DNA from: Hymenobacter mucosus
GTDB taxonomy: Bacteria > Bacteroidota > Bacteroidia > Cytophagales > Hymenobacteraceae
Reading direction: 5' to 3'
Assembly (NCBI RefSeq): GCF_900188255.1
Contig: NZ_FZNS01000006.1
Coordinates: forward strand, 310,001-374,000
Length of the DNA: 64,000 nucleotides
Part shown: in pieces, positions 43,688 to 52,557 of the stretch
Position numbering within the stretch: the stretch's first letter is position 1
Layout of the letters: the number at the start of each line of letters is the position of its first letter
The notes under the pieces: generated by a model
Told to the model about the DNA's origin: nothing
The model's input: only the letters and a program-made list of their open reading frames with translations
The model's database searches: none
Made by a program: the position numbers and the translations under genes

Positions 43688-44518
43688 CTATTTGATAGCG
43701 AAGGTTACTGGAACAGTAAAGTATACTGGTACAGCACGACCATTTTGTTTGCCAGGCGTGAACTTAGGCAGGTTCTTAATTACGCGAAGAGCCTCTTCGT
43801 CGCAACCAGCGCCAATGCCTTTTTCAATTGTAGCACCAGTTACGCTACCATCGGCACCTACTACGAACTTGATAAATACGCGGCCTTCCACCTGATTGCG
43901 CAGGGCCATGGCAGGATACTTAATATTCTTGCCGATGTAGCCGAGAAGAGCTTCTTGACCACCTGGGAATACAGGCATCTGCTCTACGTATTGATAAGGC
44001 TTTGTCTCTACTACTTCTTCTACTGCTTTGGTGCCTTCACCAGGCTCCAAACCAGCCAAATCAGCAGGGTTATCCGTGTTGCCTTTTACAGTTTCGTTAG
44101 CAACTACCTTATCCTTCAGCTCCTCTTGGTCAGGAATCTCTTCCTGCTTTGGTACTTCTTCATCCTTCTTGATAACAGGAGGGACAAATTTAACCGTGGT
44201 GAGCTTTGGTGGAGGTGGTGGCGGCGCGTCTGGCGGCGGCGGGGGTGGGGGTGGCGGCTTTGTAGCATCCAGCGGAGGTGCCTCAAGCGTATTCACCTTT
44301 AGCATCTTATCCTCCACTACCACTTCTTCTTTCTTCATCATGCGCGCCACAAGTGGAAAGGCAATGAGAAGAGCAAAGACAGCAACGGCAATAAGTACTG
44401 CTCGGGTTACGTGCTTGCCATATACCCGCCGGATTACGTAGGCTCCATAGGCCTTGTTGCGACCTTCGAAGACGATGTCATCGAGGGAAGCGTTGGCCAA
44501 CTGTGCGTTGTCCATCAT
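43688..44518 (-). CDS. tonB: Energy transducer TonB with proline-rich spacer
   Basis: 276 residues. N-terminal SLDDIVFEGRNKAYGAYVIRRVYGKH, one membrane helix (about 40-60), then a periplasm-spanning spacer with runs of nine and six prolines near residues 84-102 and acidic/Lys repeats, and a TonB C-terminal domain (VEQMPVFPGGQEALLGYIGKNIKYPAMALRNQVEGRVFIKFVV). The proline run fits a rigid periplasm-spanning arm. Its ATG overlaps the exbD stop (ATGA), so exbD and tonB are translated as a coupled pair. Confidence 0.95.
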   Translation of the reverse strand: MMDNAQLANASLDDIVFEGRNKAYGAYVIRRVYGKHVTRAVLIAVAVFALLIAFPLVARMMKKEEVVVEDKMLKVNTLEAPPLDATKPPPPPPPPPDAPPPPPPKLTTVKFVPPVIKKDEEVPKQEEIPDQEELKDKVVANETVKGNTDNPADLAGLEPGEGTKAVEEVVETKPYQYVEQMPVFPGGQEALLGYIGKNIKYPAMALRNQVEGRVFIKFVVGADGSVTGATIEKGIGAGCDEEALRVIKNLPKFTPGKQNGRAVPVYFTVPVTFAIK

Positions 44519-45036
44519 AATCCAGAAGATTTAATCAGTTCCTGGTCAGGCTTCGTGATGTCCACCAACGCGTACTTTTTCGTTTCGGTGATGTTCATCT
44601 CGTCGAAGATATCGACCATATTCTTGTACTCTGACTTGTCGTCCGGCTTGATCAGAACTACCAGATCAGGATTGCTTCGGTGCTGCAGCAACACTTTACG
44701 GATGCCATCGGCGCCGTAATTAGAAAGCTTTAGCTCTGGCTTAGTTGTGCCACTCAGCAAACCATCGTAGTAATAAATCTTGTTGCCTTCACCTAAGAGC
44801 AGAGTCAAAGCGTTTGATGCCTTAATTGCTGGGGGCTCCGGATCGTTTGGCTTCGGTTTCACCGGCATGGCCACTTCCATTACGGTTGGCTTGCTGAAGG
44901 TGGTCGTGAGCATAAAGAAGGTGAGCAGCAGGAAGGCCAAGTCCACCATAGGTGTCATGTCGATTTTGGTCGACATTTTTTTGGCCCGCTTCTTACCTCC
45001 TTTACCGGAGTCGGCTGACTGTTGTATTTCTGCCAT
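44515..45036 (-). CDS. exbD: Biopolymer transporter ExbD, second gene
   Basis: 173 residues. A Lys-rich cytoplasmic N-terminus, the conserved KIDMTPMVDLAFLLLTFFMLTTTF membrane helix with the proton-carrying Asp, and a periplasmic domain. ExbD works with ExbB in the proton-driven motor that energises TonB. Stop overlaps tonB's start. A Pro/Lys-rich VKPKPNDPEPP stretch follows the helix. Confidence 0.93.
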   Translation of the reverse strand: MAEIQQSADSGKGGKKRAKKMSTKIDMTPMVDLAFLLLTFFMLTTTFSKPTVMEVAMPVKPKPNDPEPPAIKASNALTLLLGEGNKIYYYDGLLSGTTKPELKLSNYGADGIRKVLLQHRSNPDLVVLIKPDDKSEYKNMVDIFDEMNITETKKYALVDITKPDQELIKSSGL

Positions 45037-45047
45037 GGCTGTGCGGG

Positions 45048-45677
45048 TTAGTTACCAGCTACTGGTTTTGTTTCCAGGTCGGTAATCAGGTTGAACCGGT
45101 TAATGTTCTTATCCTGCATCAGTTTGATGACTTTCCTCACCGTTGGTACGTCAGCAGTGCCGTCACCTTTGATAGCAACGTAAGCGGGCTTACCATAGGC
45201 GGATTTGCGGCTGAGTGACTGAGCAGTTTGTACCCATTCGATAAACTGGTTGTTAGCAGAGTCAGCAGGAATGCCTTCTTGCTTAACCAATTTGCGCTGT
45301 TCGCTATCCAAGCTAAGGAGAGCAGGTAGCTTTTCGATAGGGGTACCAAAGCTCGAAGCAACACCTTTGAAGGCTTGAACCTGAGCGGCAGTGAAACTCA
45401 CTCCGTATTTGGCTCCAACCTGCGTCAGCAAATCTGCTTTGATAGCGTCATCATCTACCCCAAAGAATACGCGCTTGTCCTTATCAACAGCAATGGTAAT
45501 TACGTGCGATTCAGGAAGGCGAATTTCCGAAGTGGAAGTTGGCGTATCTACCACCACTGCCTCTTCTGGGGCAAACTTGGTGGTGAGCATGAAGAAAGTC
45601 ACCAGCAGGAAGGCCAAGTCTACCATCGGAGTCATATCCAACGACGGCGATGTTCTATGAGGCTTTACTTTGGGCAT
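45048..45677 (-). CDS. exbD: Biopolymer transporter ExbD, first gene
   Basis: 209 residues, longer than the other ExbD. Same LDMTPMVDLAFLLVTFFMLTTKF helix with Asp, then an acidic TPTSTSEIRLPE region and a periplasmic domain enlarged by about 50 residues (the AKYGVSFTAAQVQAFKGVASSFG and EKLPALLSLDSEQRK segments). Two ExbD proteins of unequal length in one operon are common in Bacteroidota and may form a mixed dimer. Stop lies 11 bp before the second exbD. Confidence 0.92.
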   Translation of the reverse strand: MPKVKPHRTSPSLDMTPMVDLAFLLVTFFMLTTKFAPEEAVVVDTPTSTSEIRLPESHVITIAVDKDKRVFFGVDDDAIKADLLTQVGAKYGVSFTAAQVQAFKGVASSFGTPIEKLPALLSLDSEQRKLVKQEGIPADSANNQFIEWVQTAQSLSRKSAYGKPAYVAIKGDGTADVPTVRKVIKLMQDKNINRFNLITDLETKPVAGN

Positions 45678-45747
45678 TGCTGGTGTAATTAATGAGCGTG
45701 ATTCAGAAACGAATAAACCTGTGCTTTAGTGCACTGGCTGCCAGAAA

Positions 45748-46629
45748 TTAAGCAGCGTGGTGTTCGGTTTCGCCGTGTTGAGCAGCGAAGGTCTGAATGA
45801 TGCTGAAGCCAGCTTCGTCGATGCTGTAGGTCAACTCGTCAATCTTGCTCGTGAAGAAGTTATACGCTACGATGGCAAGAGCCGAAGTACCGATACCCAG
45901 TGCCGTGTTGATCAGTGCTTCCGAAATACCGTTAGCCAGACCTACTGCGTCAGGAGCGCCACCTTGTGCCAGAGCCGAGAAGGCCTTGATCATACCAAGT
46001 ACCGTACCGATCAGACCAGTCAGGGTAGCTACCGAAGCCAGGGTAGAGATAATAACGAGGTTCTTCTCCAGCATAGGCAGTTCCAGAGCAGTTGATTCTT
46101 CAATCTCCTTCTGAATAGCCAAGATTTTCTGGTCTTTCTCCATGTTGCGCTCACGCGACATCTCTTGGTATTTCAACAGGCCAGCGCGTACTACGTTAGC
46201 AACGGAACCTTTCTGCTGGTCACAGGTAGCAATAGCACCGGTGATGTCGTTTACATTCAGCTTCTGACGGATGGTGCGAACGAAGCTTTCGATGCTCTTC
46301 GAACCTTTGGCACGGCTGATAGTGAGGGCACGCTCAATCGAGAAGATGAACACGCACAGGAACATTGTCATCAGTACGGGTACTACCGGACCACCTTTGT
46401 ACACTACACCGAAGTAGTCACCAGATACTGGGTTGTTGTCGTGGTTACCACCTTGGAAGTGGCTGCCATCTCCTAGTACGAAGATGAAAATGAGGACGCT
46501 GACAATGAACGCCGCGAGGATGGCGATAACGGCAAACGAGGATGAACCACCACCCTTAGCTTCGCCTTTCGGCGCAGCAGCAGCAGCGGGCCGAGCCGCG
46601 GGCTTGTTTATGGCATTCTTTTGTTCCAT
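45748..46629 (-). CDS. exbB: MotA/TolQ/ExbB proton channel family protein
   Basis: 293 residues. An Ala/Pro-rich N-terminal tail, three membrane helices (about 32-52, 83-100, 190-220 with GLIGTVLGMIKAF) and the signature LANGISEALINTALGIGTSALAIVAYNFF. ExbB pentamers surround the ExbD pair. First gene of the exbB-exbD-exbD-tonB operon; the region upstream to 46889 has no gene on this strand and presumably holds its promoter, which I cannot pin down. Confidence 0.92.
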   Translation of the reverse strand: MEQKNAINKPAARPAAAAAPKGEAKGGGSSSFAVIAILAAFIVSVLIFIFVLGDGSHFQGGNHDNNPVSGDYFGVVYKGGPVVPVLMTMFLCVFIFSIERALTISRAKGSKSIESFVRTIRQKLNVNDITGAIATCDQQKGSVANVVRAGLLKYQEMSRERNMEKDQKILAIQKEIEESTALELPMLEKNLVIISTLASVATLTGLIGTVLGMIKAFSALAQGGAPDAVGLANGISEALINTALGIGTSALAIVAYNFFTSKIDELTYSIDEAGFSIIQTFAAQHGETEHHAA

Positions 46630-46889
46630 TGTTCCGGAGAATTAGTGGGTTGTTGGTGAAAGGTTGAAGTTGAATGTAAAAAAGTGAACAATTGATCTAG
46701 CCATCAAAGACAGAGAAGCCCCGCTCACCCACACGCTGGCTGGTAGGCCATAAATAACGTGGGTCTGCTCGTGCGCGGGGCCTGTTCCAAAAGTGGGGCT
46801 AGCCTTGGCAAACCTAAGTAAAAACCTGTGTGCCGCCAAATGAAAAATGGCTTTAAACGCTTTAAACCAATTCGAGTCCTTTAAAAAGG

Positions 46890-47729
46890 CTATTTCTCGC
46901 TGTTTGAGGACTCAGACGAAACTTGGATTGATTTGGCTTCTTCCCAGTATTGGTCCATTTGAGCGAGGGATAAATCCTGAAGACGATGACCATCCTGTGC
47001 AGATGCAGTTTCCAAGTATTGAAAACGTTGGATAAACTTTCGGTTGGTTCTTTCGAGTGCTTCTTCCGGGTTGATACCGGCGTGACGAGCAAAATTGACC
47101 AGTGAAAACAGTAGGTCTCCGAACTCGGCGGTGGCGCGCTCCTGCTCAATTTGGTTGGGTTCCTGAACCGCAAACTCAACTCGGAACTCTTCTAGTTCCT
47201 CTTGTACCTTTTCCCAGACTTGTTCGGGCTTTTCCCAATCAAAGCCTGCGCCACGTGCTTTCTCTTGCACGCGCATCGCTTTAACTAAAGCGGGTAAGGA
47301 AACGGGGACCCCGCCTAATACGGACGTAGTACCCTTTTCACGAAGCTTTAGTTGTTCCCAATTGCGCTTTACGTCATCCTCGGTTTCAGCTTTTACATCG
47401 CTATAAATGTGAGGATGGCGGAAGATTAGCTTTTCACACTGAGCGTTCAACGCATCCGCAATATCAAAAGCGCCCTGCTCGCTTGCTATCTTAGCGTAGA
47501 AGGTTAGATGTAACATCACATCGCCTAGTTCCTTCTGAACGTCTGGCAGGTCCTTGCGCAGAATAGCATCACTGAGTTCGTAGGTTTCTTCTATGGTGAG
47601 GTGGCGCAAGCTCTCCATAGTCTGTTTTCGATCCCAGGGGCATTCGGCCCGGAGGCGGTCCAACACATCAAGAAGGCGTCCGAAAGCAGCTAACTGCTCA
47701 GCTCGCCGAGAAGCACTTGTATATTCCAT
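46890..47729 (-). CDS. mazG: Nucleoside triphosphate pyrophosphohydrolase MazG
   Basis: 279 residues with two MazG domains. The first has LLDVLDRLRAECPWDRKQTMESLRHLTIEETYEL with the metal-binding EExxE pattern and DLPDVQKELGDVMLHLTFYAKI; the second repeats this at AEFGDLLFSLVNFARHAGINPEEALERTNRKFIQRF. MazG hydrolyses (d)NTPs to NMP and PPi, sanitising the pool and, in E. coli, lowering ppGpp. Divergent from glmM. Confidence 0.92.
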   Translation of the reverse strand: MEYTSASRRAEQLAAFGRLLDVLDRLRAECPWDRKQTMESLRHLTIEETYELSDAILRKDLPDVQKELGDVMLHLTFYAKIASEQGAFDIADALNAQCEKLIFRHPHIYSDVKAETEDDVKRNWEQLKLREKGTTSVLGGVPVSLPALVKAMRVQEKARGAGFDWEKPEQVWEKVQEELEEFRVEFAVQEPNQIEQERATAEFGDLLFSLVNFARHAGINPEEALERTNRKFIQRFQYLETASAQDGHRLQDLSLAQMDQYWEEAKSIQVSSESSNSEK

Positions 47730-47863
47730 TATCTCAAATATACGGGTGTCCTAGCGGATATGCGAACTACTCTCCCAACTACCACTGTCGGTACGTAGGA
47801 AACTAAAGTTAGGACTTCATCATATGGGACGCAACTTTCGTAGGGAAAGCAGGGGGGTTTGCC

Positions 47864-47871
47864 TACTTTTG
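47864..47871 (+). promoter_or_regulatory. TACTTTTG -7 box for glmM
   Basis: Exact TAnnTTTG match 24 bp before the GTG start at 47896. It rules out an in-frame ATG at 47824, which lies upstream of it. No clear -33 TTG. Confidence 0.55.
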
Positions 47872-47895
47872 TGCACTCCAACTCTGATCAAAACT

Positions 47896-49284
47896 GTGGC
47901 ATTAATCAAATCTATTTCGGGCATACGAGGCACGATAGGTGGCGCGGCTGGTGACGGCTTGACCCCCCTAGACGTGGTTAAATACGCGGCTGCCTTTGGT
48001 ACGTGGGTGTTGTCTAAAACGCAGAATAATACCATCGTTATTGGGCGCGACGCACGTCTGTCCGGCGATATGGTAAGCCGTCTAGTGTCGGCAACTCTGC
48101 AAGGACTAGGCATCAACGTTATTGACCTTGGCCTGAGCACTACCCCAACAGTAGAAATGGCGGTGCCAGCTAAGAATGCTGGTGGCGGCATTATCCTGAC
48201 TGCTTCGCACAACCCAAAACAGTGGAATGCGCTGAAGCTTCTTAACAGCGTTGGAGAGTTTATTTCTGATGAAGATGGCAAGCAAGTGCTTGCTTTAGGT
48301 GATTCGGAGTCGTTTGTATTTGCTCCCGTAACGAAGCTAGGCAAATACTCAACGGACGACGCCTTCTTACAGCAGCATATCGATGCTATCCTGGCCCTGC
48401 CTTTGGTAGACAAAGAAGCTATTCGTGCTCGTAACTTCCGGGTAGTAGTAGATGCTGTGAATTCTACAGGCGGCTTTGCTGTACCTATGCTTCTAGAGCA
48501 GTTGGGCGTAGAGATTATTGAAAAACTGTTTTGCGAGCCTACCGGTGATTTTGCTCACAACCCTGAGCCGCTACCAGAAAATCTGCGTGATATTGCCCGA
48601 GTGCTGGAGAAAGGCTCCTTTGACGTGGGTATCGTAGTAGATCCTGATGTGGATCGTTTGGCGTTGGTGAACGAAGACGGTACTATGTTTGGAGAAGAGT
48701 ATACGCTAGTGGCCGTGTCCGACTATGTGTTGCAGCAGAATGGAGGCGGCAACACGGTTAGCAACCTGAGCAGTACTCGTGCCCTGCGTGATGTAACCGA
48801 GAAGCACGGGGGAAGCTACGCCGCCGCTGCCGTTGGAGAGGTAAACGTGGTGAACAAGATGAAGGAAACCAACGCCGTAATTGGTGGTGAGGGTAACGGG
48901 GGCATCATATACCCCGAGCTTCACTACGGACGTGACTCGTTGGTAGGAATTGCGCTTTTCCTGAGCCACTTGGCGAAAAGTGGACTAACAATGACGCGGT
49001 TGCGGGCTTCGTACCCGAACTACTTCATCTCCAAAAATAAGATTGAACTCACGCCGGAAATTAACACCGATACGGTGCTGGTACGGATGCAAGAGCGCTA
49101 CGCCAAGCAGCCAATCAATACGGTAGACGGTGTTAAGATTGAGTTCGATAAAGAATGGGTGCACCTACGCAAGTCTAACACCGAGCCTATCATTCGCATC
49201 TATGCTGAATCAGACTCTAACGCTACGGCCGACCATTTAGCTAATAAAATAATTGGCGACATAAAAGAAATTATCAACCAGTAA
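47896..49284 (+). CDS. glmM: Phosphoglucosamine mutase
   Basis: 462 residues from a GTG start, placed by the promoter at 47864. SISGIRGTIGG opens the protein; ILTASHNPKQWNALKLLN holds the phosphoserine used in phosphate transfer, VDPDVDRLALV the Mg-binding loop and EGNGGIIYPELHYGRDSLVG the sugar-binding loop; the last domain has LRKSNTEPIIRIYAE. It interconverts glucosamine-6-P and glucosamine-1-P for UDP-GlcNAc. Divergent from mazG and followed by a terminator. Confidence 0.93.
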   Translation: MALIKSISGIRGTIGGAAGDGLTPLDVVKYAAAFGTWVLSKTQNNTIVIGRDARLSGDMVSRLVSATLQGLGINVIDLGLSTTPTVEMAVPAKNAGGGIILTASHNPKQWNALKLLNSVGEFISDEDGKQVLALGDSESFVFAPVTKLGKYSTDDAFLQQHIDAILALPLVDKEAIRARNFRVVVDAVNSTGGFAVPMLLEQLGVEIIEKLFCEPTGDFAHNPEPLPENLRDIARVLEKGSFDVGIVVDPDVDRLALVNEDGTMFGEEYTLVAVSDYVLQQNGGGNTVSNLSSTRALRDVTEKHGGSYAAAAVGEVNVVNKMKETNAVIGGEGNGGIIYPELHYGRDSLVGIALFLSHLAKSGLTMTRLRASYPNYFISKNKIELTPEINTDTVLVRMQERYAKQPINTVDGVKIEFDKEWVHLRKSNTEPIIRIYAESDSNATADHLANKIIGDIKEIINQ

Positions 49285-49378
49285 GGCAAAACCACTTTGC
49301 ACCCGCTTAGTTGTCATTAAAGTGCTAATGACAGTGCTGAGTTGGCAAAATCCTGGTAGTCCAGCTTCGCGCTTATAG

Positions 49379-49410
49379 AAAGGATTCCGGCTACCCCGCC
49401 GGAATCCTTT
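49379..49410 (+). terminator. Terminator after glmM
   Basis: 13-bp perfect arms (AAAGGATTCCGGC / GCCGGAATCCTTT) with loop TACCCC, followed by ATTTTT. It also abuts the TATTTTTG promoter of the cysteine desulfurase. Confidence 0.88.
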
Positions 49411-49417
49411 ATTTTTG
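49410..49417 (+). promoter_or_regulatory. TATTTTTG -7 box for the cysteine desulfurase
   Basis: Exact TAnnTTTG match that starts in the T-tract of the glmM terminator and lies 39 bp upstream of the ATG at 49457. Overlap of terminator tail and promoter box is compact but not unusual. Confidence 0.5.
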
Positions 49418-49456
49418 TGCCACCTTCCTCGTTTTCCGTCTTAGCCACGCCTGCTC

Positions 49457-50608
49457 ATGACCGTGTATTTCGATAATGCTGCCACCACTCCCTTGGACCC
49501 CGAAGTGCTGGATGCAATGTTGCCCTTCCTGCAAAACCACTTCGGCAACCCAAGCAGTATTCATGGCCATGGCCGGCAGGTGCGGGCTGCTATTGAGAAT
49601 GCCCGCAAGACTATTGCTCATTTAATTAATGCCGCTCCATCTGAGGTGGTCTTTACCTCTTGCGGAACGGAGGCAGATAACTACGCTGCCGTAGGTAGCA
49701 TTCGGACGTTGGGGCTGAAATATGCTATTACGTCGCCGCTGGAACACCATGCCGTGCTGCACACGTTGCAAGCCCTAGAGAAAGCCGGAGATATTCAGTT
49801 AAGCTACGTGCGCCACGATGAGCAGGGCCGGCTAGATCTTGCGCATCTGGACGCGCTGCTAGCTGGGCATGTCGGGCGCAGCTTCGTTAGTCTGATGCAC
49901 GCCAACAATGAGATTGGCAATCTAAACGATATTAACTCAATTGGTAATATCTGTGCCCAACACAATGCAGTCTTCCATACCGACACGGTGCAAACAATGG
50001 GGCACTACCCGCACGATGTACAGCAGCTGAAAGCCAACTTTCTAGTGGGCTCAGCGCATAAGTTTCACGGCCCTAAAGGTGCCGGCTTCTTGTATCGGCG
50101 GTCTGGGCAGCAGTTAGACTCATTGATTAACGGCGGCTCTCAGGAGCGCAACCAACGTGCAGGTACTGAAAATGTGTACGGTATCGTAGGGCTGGCAAAA
50201 GCCCTTGAAATTTCGTACCGCGACATGAGCGCTCATCATCAGCATATCCAGGGGCTGAAGGATCGGTTTATTCAAAAGCTGCGGGCTGAAATTGAAGGCG
50301 TAGAGTTCAATGGTACTTCTGCCGAAGCCGATAAGAGTTTGTACACGGTTCTCAGTGTAAGCTTGCCCGCTTCGGATATAAACGAAATGCTGTTATTCAA
50401 CCTAGATATCAGCCGCGTATCGGTGTCAGGGGGCTCTGCATGTACTAGTGGCGCCAACGCGGGTTCTCACGTGTTGAATGCTCTAGACTGTGACCCATCC
50501 CGAGGTACGATTCGTTTCTCCATGAGCAAATACAATACGGCTGAGGAGGTTGACTATGCAGTGGCCCAGTTAGCGAAGATGTATCAGAAGACTCCCTTGA
50601 AGGCCTAA
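49457..50608 (+). CDS. Cysteine desulfurase (NifS/IscS class)
   Basis: 383 residues. VYFDNAATTPLDPEVLDAMLPFL opens; PLEHHAVL and SAHKFHGPKGAGFLY carry the PLP Lys (about residue 199); the persulfide Cys is in SGGSACTSGAN (about residue 329), a class I loop. It supplies sulfur for Fe-S clusters, thio-tRNA and, with SelD, possibly selenium. No iscU is adjacent. It converges with the DUF389 gene via an extended hairpin that begins 1 bp after its stop. Confidence 0.92.
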   Translation: MTVYFDNAATTPLDPEVLDAMLPFLQNHFGNPSSIHGHGRQVRAAIENARKTIAHLINAAPSEVVFTSCGTEADNYAAVGSIRTLGLKYAITSPLEHHAVLHTLQALEKAGDIQLSYVRHDEQGRLDLAHLDALLAGHVGRSFVSLMHANNEIGNLNDINSIGNICAQHNAVFHTDTVQTMGHYPHDVQQLKANFLVGSAHKFHGPKGAGFLYRRSGQQLDSLINGGSQERNQRAGTENVYGIVGLAKALEISYRDMSAHHQHIQGLKDRFIQKLRAEIEGVEFNGTSAEADKSLYTVLSVSLPASDINEMLLFNLDISRVSVSGGSACTSGANAGSHVLNALDCDPSRGTIRFSMSKYNTAEEVDYAVAQLAKMYQKTPLKA

Positions 50609-50609
50609 A

Positions 50610-50683
50610 CACTCGAGTAACACCCATACAAAAGGCCAGCTGTTTGACGACGGCTGGCCTTTTGTATGGGTGTTACTCGAGTG
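50610..50683. terminator. Bidirectional terminator within a 31-bp perfect inverted repeat that includes a coding end
   Basis: Arms 50610-50640 and 50653-50683 are exact reverse complements with a 12-nt loop. The core ACAAAAGGCCAGC pairs with GCTGGCCTTTTGT; the outer 18 bp continue the match. It starts 1 bp after the cysteine-desulfurase stop and its right arm covers the TAA (50673-50675) and the last codons of the opposite DUF389 gene, so coding DNA is copied, inverted, on the other side. Confidence 0.9.
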
Positions 50684-51602
50684 GCTTGCGCCGGTGTAAG
50701 AACCGTTGTTTCGAGTAGAATATTAGTAGCCCAAGTCCTAACACGAAGGCCATATCTATTCCAAAACGGCTGAGACCTTCTAGTGCCAAGTGAGAACGAC
50801 CAACTGCCAGCCCGCAGCCTATTAAAGCTGCCGCAGGCATCAGAATGAGGGCAATCAGAGCACCTGCAATTACACTACGTCGGTAAGCAGCAATAATGAT
50901 AATACCTGCTGCCGCACCGCAAGCGGAAACCAATAAAGTTTTGAGTGAGGGCTGAGCCATGCTTTTAACTTCGGGATTGGTAGCCAATTCCGCTGCTGAA
51001 CTTTCGCCCGCGGCTGTGAGGCACAGCATGGTGAGGCCCGCCATTAAAATAAAGAGAGCATAGCCCAGCAGGGTAGACCGCAGGCCACGGCCTACTACAT
51101 GCCAGCGTTTCAATACGGTACCCATTGGTATTGCCGCAATCGGCTCGAAACCCGGCGAAATAATGCTGGATGCAATAAAAGCTACGGCCTGCGGTACTGG
51201 CTCAGATACTAAACCTACGGCTGATAAAATTCCACCAAGGCCCATGAGTGCCATGTAATTCGGGGTAGGCTTTCCTTGATGGCGTAAGCCAGCTTCTATT
51301 TCTTCCCAAATTGCCTCATCCTTATCTCCCAAAATCTTTTCGCCTTCAGCAGGCGCAATAATGCTGCTTAACTCGGCTGAAGCTACCGATAGGTCGTTGG
51401 GGTGAGCGACAACTTCGCCCGCAATACGTAGTACATCGTCGGCACCCTTATTTAATACTTGCACGGAAATGATGTCGCCGACTGGTTTGCGCGAGGCCCC
51501 AATCTGCACGCTTAGGCTAATTACCTCATCGAGCCCAACAAGCTGCTGGCAAAGGTTTTCGGTGATGTTGGAAGGGACAGTTAGCTCAAGGCTGCGGTGC
51601 AT
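50673..51602 (-). CDS. DUF389 family membrane protein
   Basis: 309 residues. A soluble N-terminal half (about 1-115) with HPNDLSVASAEL is followed by about six membrane helices including GLGGILSAVGLVSEPVPQAVAFIASSIISPGFEPIAAIPMG, the family's glycine/proline-rich core. DUF389 proteins are of unknown function. The last three codons lie inside the hairpin at 50610-50683. No neighbour explains it. Confidence 0.75.
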   Translation of the reverse strand: MHRSLELTVPSNITENLCQQLVGLDEVISLSVQIGASRKPVGDIISVQVLNKGADDVLRIAGEVVAHPNDLSVASAELSSIIAPAEGEKILGDKDEAIWEEIEAGLRHQGKPTPNYMALMGLGGILSAVGLVSEPVPQAVAFIASSIISPGFEPIAAIPMGTVLKRWHVVGRGLRSTLLGYALFILMAGLTMLCLTAAGESSAAELATNPEVKSMAQPSLKTLLVSACGAAAGIIIIAAYRRSVIAGALIALILMPAAALIGCGLAVGRSHLALEGLSRFGIDMAFVLGLGLLIFYSKQRFLHRRKPLE

Positions 51603-51876
51603 ACAGTAGCAGTAGTTGAAGTATAGAGTACGTGGTTTTCAACTAGCCAGCTATAGAGCTGCACAATTAAATGCCTTTGCAGCAGATAGTGCCGCCCTTA
51701 ACATCACTGTAACGAGGCGGCTTCGTATTCTTTGACCCAAGGCATTTTTAGTGGGTCGCTTAGTGAATATTGACCGCGTTGCTCAGTCCCTTCACTAGGG
51801 AAGATGCGAAGTGGCGTATCGTATTTCGGCTATGGTTCGTATGGAATTGCCGAACTACACATGCCCGCTCTACGCT

Positions 51877-52527
51877 ATGGCCGACATCAACATTCAGCGC
51901 AAGAAATCATCCCCTAGTCCTTGGCTGCTTATTTTGCTAGTGGTAGCAGGCTTGGGCATAGCTGCCTACTTCCTATTTCGAGCCGAGTCGGAGCCGCCGC
52001 AAGACGTTCCGGCTCCTGTTGGTTCGGGTATTCAGCCCCCACCCGATAGCACTACGGGTGCCGAAACAGGTCCTCGACCTACTGCAGATGCCGTGGGCGA
52101 TATGGCAGCGGAAACGGCACCAGTGACTCCCGATGTACTAGCAGGCTTTGCCCAAGGCGATGCTTCCCAACCCCAGTACGGACGAGAAGGATTACGCTTG
52201 CTAACGTCCGCTTTGCTACCCCTGGCTGACCGCGACGACCTACGCGATGCTACCATAGCCGAAAAGCGCAACGACTTGACCAGTGCAACCAGCCGCCTGC
52301 AAGAAGACGGAAGCAGCTTGCGTCCGGGATACGTGGCCGCGGCGGCGTTCTTACAGGCCGTGCAGCAGAAGGCATATCCAAATCTGGAAGCCGAAGTTGG
52401 TGAACTGATGACGCAGGCCGGAGCACTGAGTGGCCGCGTTGCTACTCCTCAAGACCAAGCACAAGTGCAGCAATTTCTTACGCGCGCTGCTGCCGTACTA
52501 CGCACTATCAACGAGACTGCTCGGTAG
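51877..52527 (+). CDS. Membrane-anchored protein of unknown function
   Basis: 216 residues from the ATG at 51877; ATGs further upstream (51811-51841) add an unlikely tail. One membrane helix (about 16-34, WLLILLVVAGLGIAAYFLF) is followed by a Pro/Thr/Ala-rich linker and a helical C-terminal domain (LRLLTSALLPLADRDDLRDATIAEKRNDLTSATSRL). I do not recognise a family. A PRC-barrel gene follows at 30 bp and may be co-transcribed. Confidence 0.6.
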   Translation: MADINIQRKKSSPSPWLLILLVVAGLGIAAYFLFRAESEPPQDVPAPVGSGIQPPPDSTTGAETGPRPTADAVGDMAAETAPVTPDVLAGFAQGDASQPQYGREGLRLLTSALLPLADRDDLRDATIAEKRNDLTSATSRLQEDGSSLRPGYVAAAAFLQAVQQKAYPNLEAEVGELMTQAGALSGRVATPQDQAQVQQFLTRAAAVLRTINETAR

Positions 52528-52557
52528 TTCGAGTTATTACTCTTAGCCAACTCACGT

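Noticed and set aside
43640..44302. Long open frame on the plus strand opposite tonB
   Set aside because: Antisense to a clear TonB gene; its Trp/Arg-rich end comes from the proline codons of tonB read backwards.
47824..47895. Earlier ATG start for glmM
   Set aside because: Upstream of the TACTTTTG box; the family normally begins at the ALIKSISGIRG segment.
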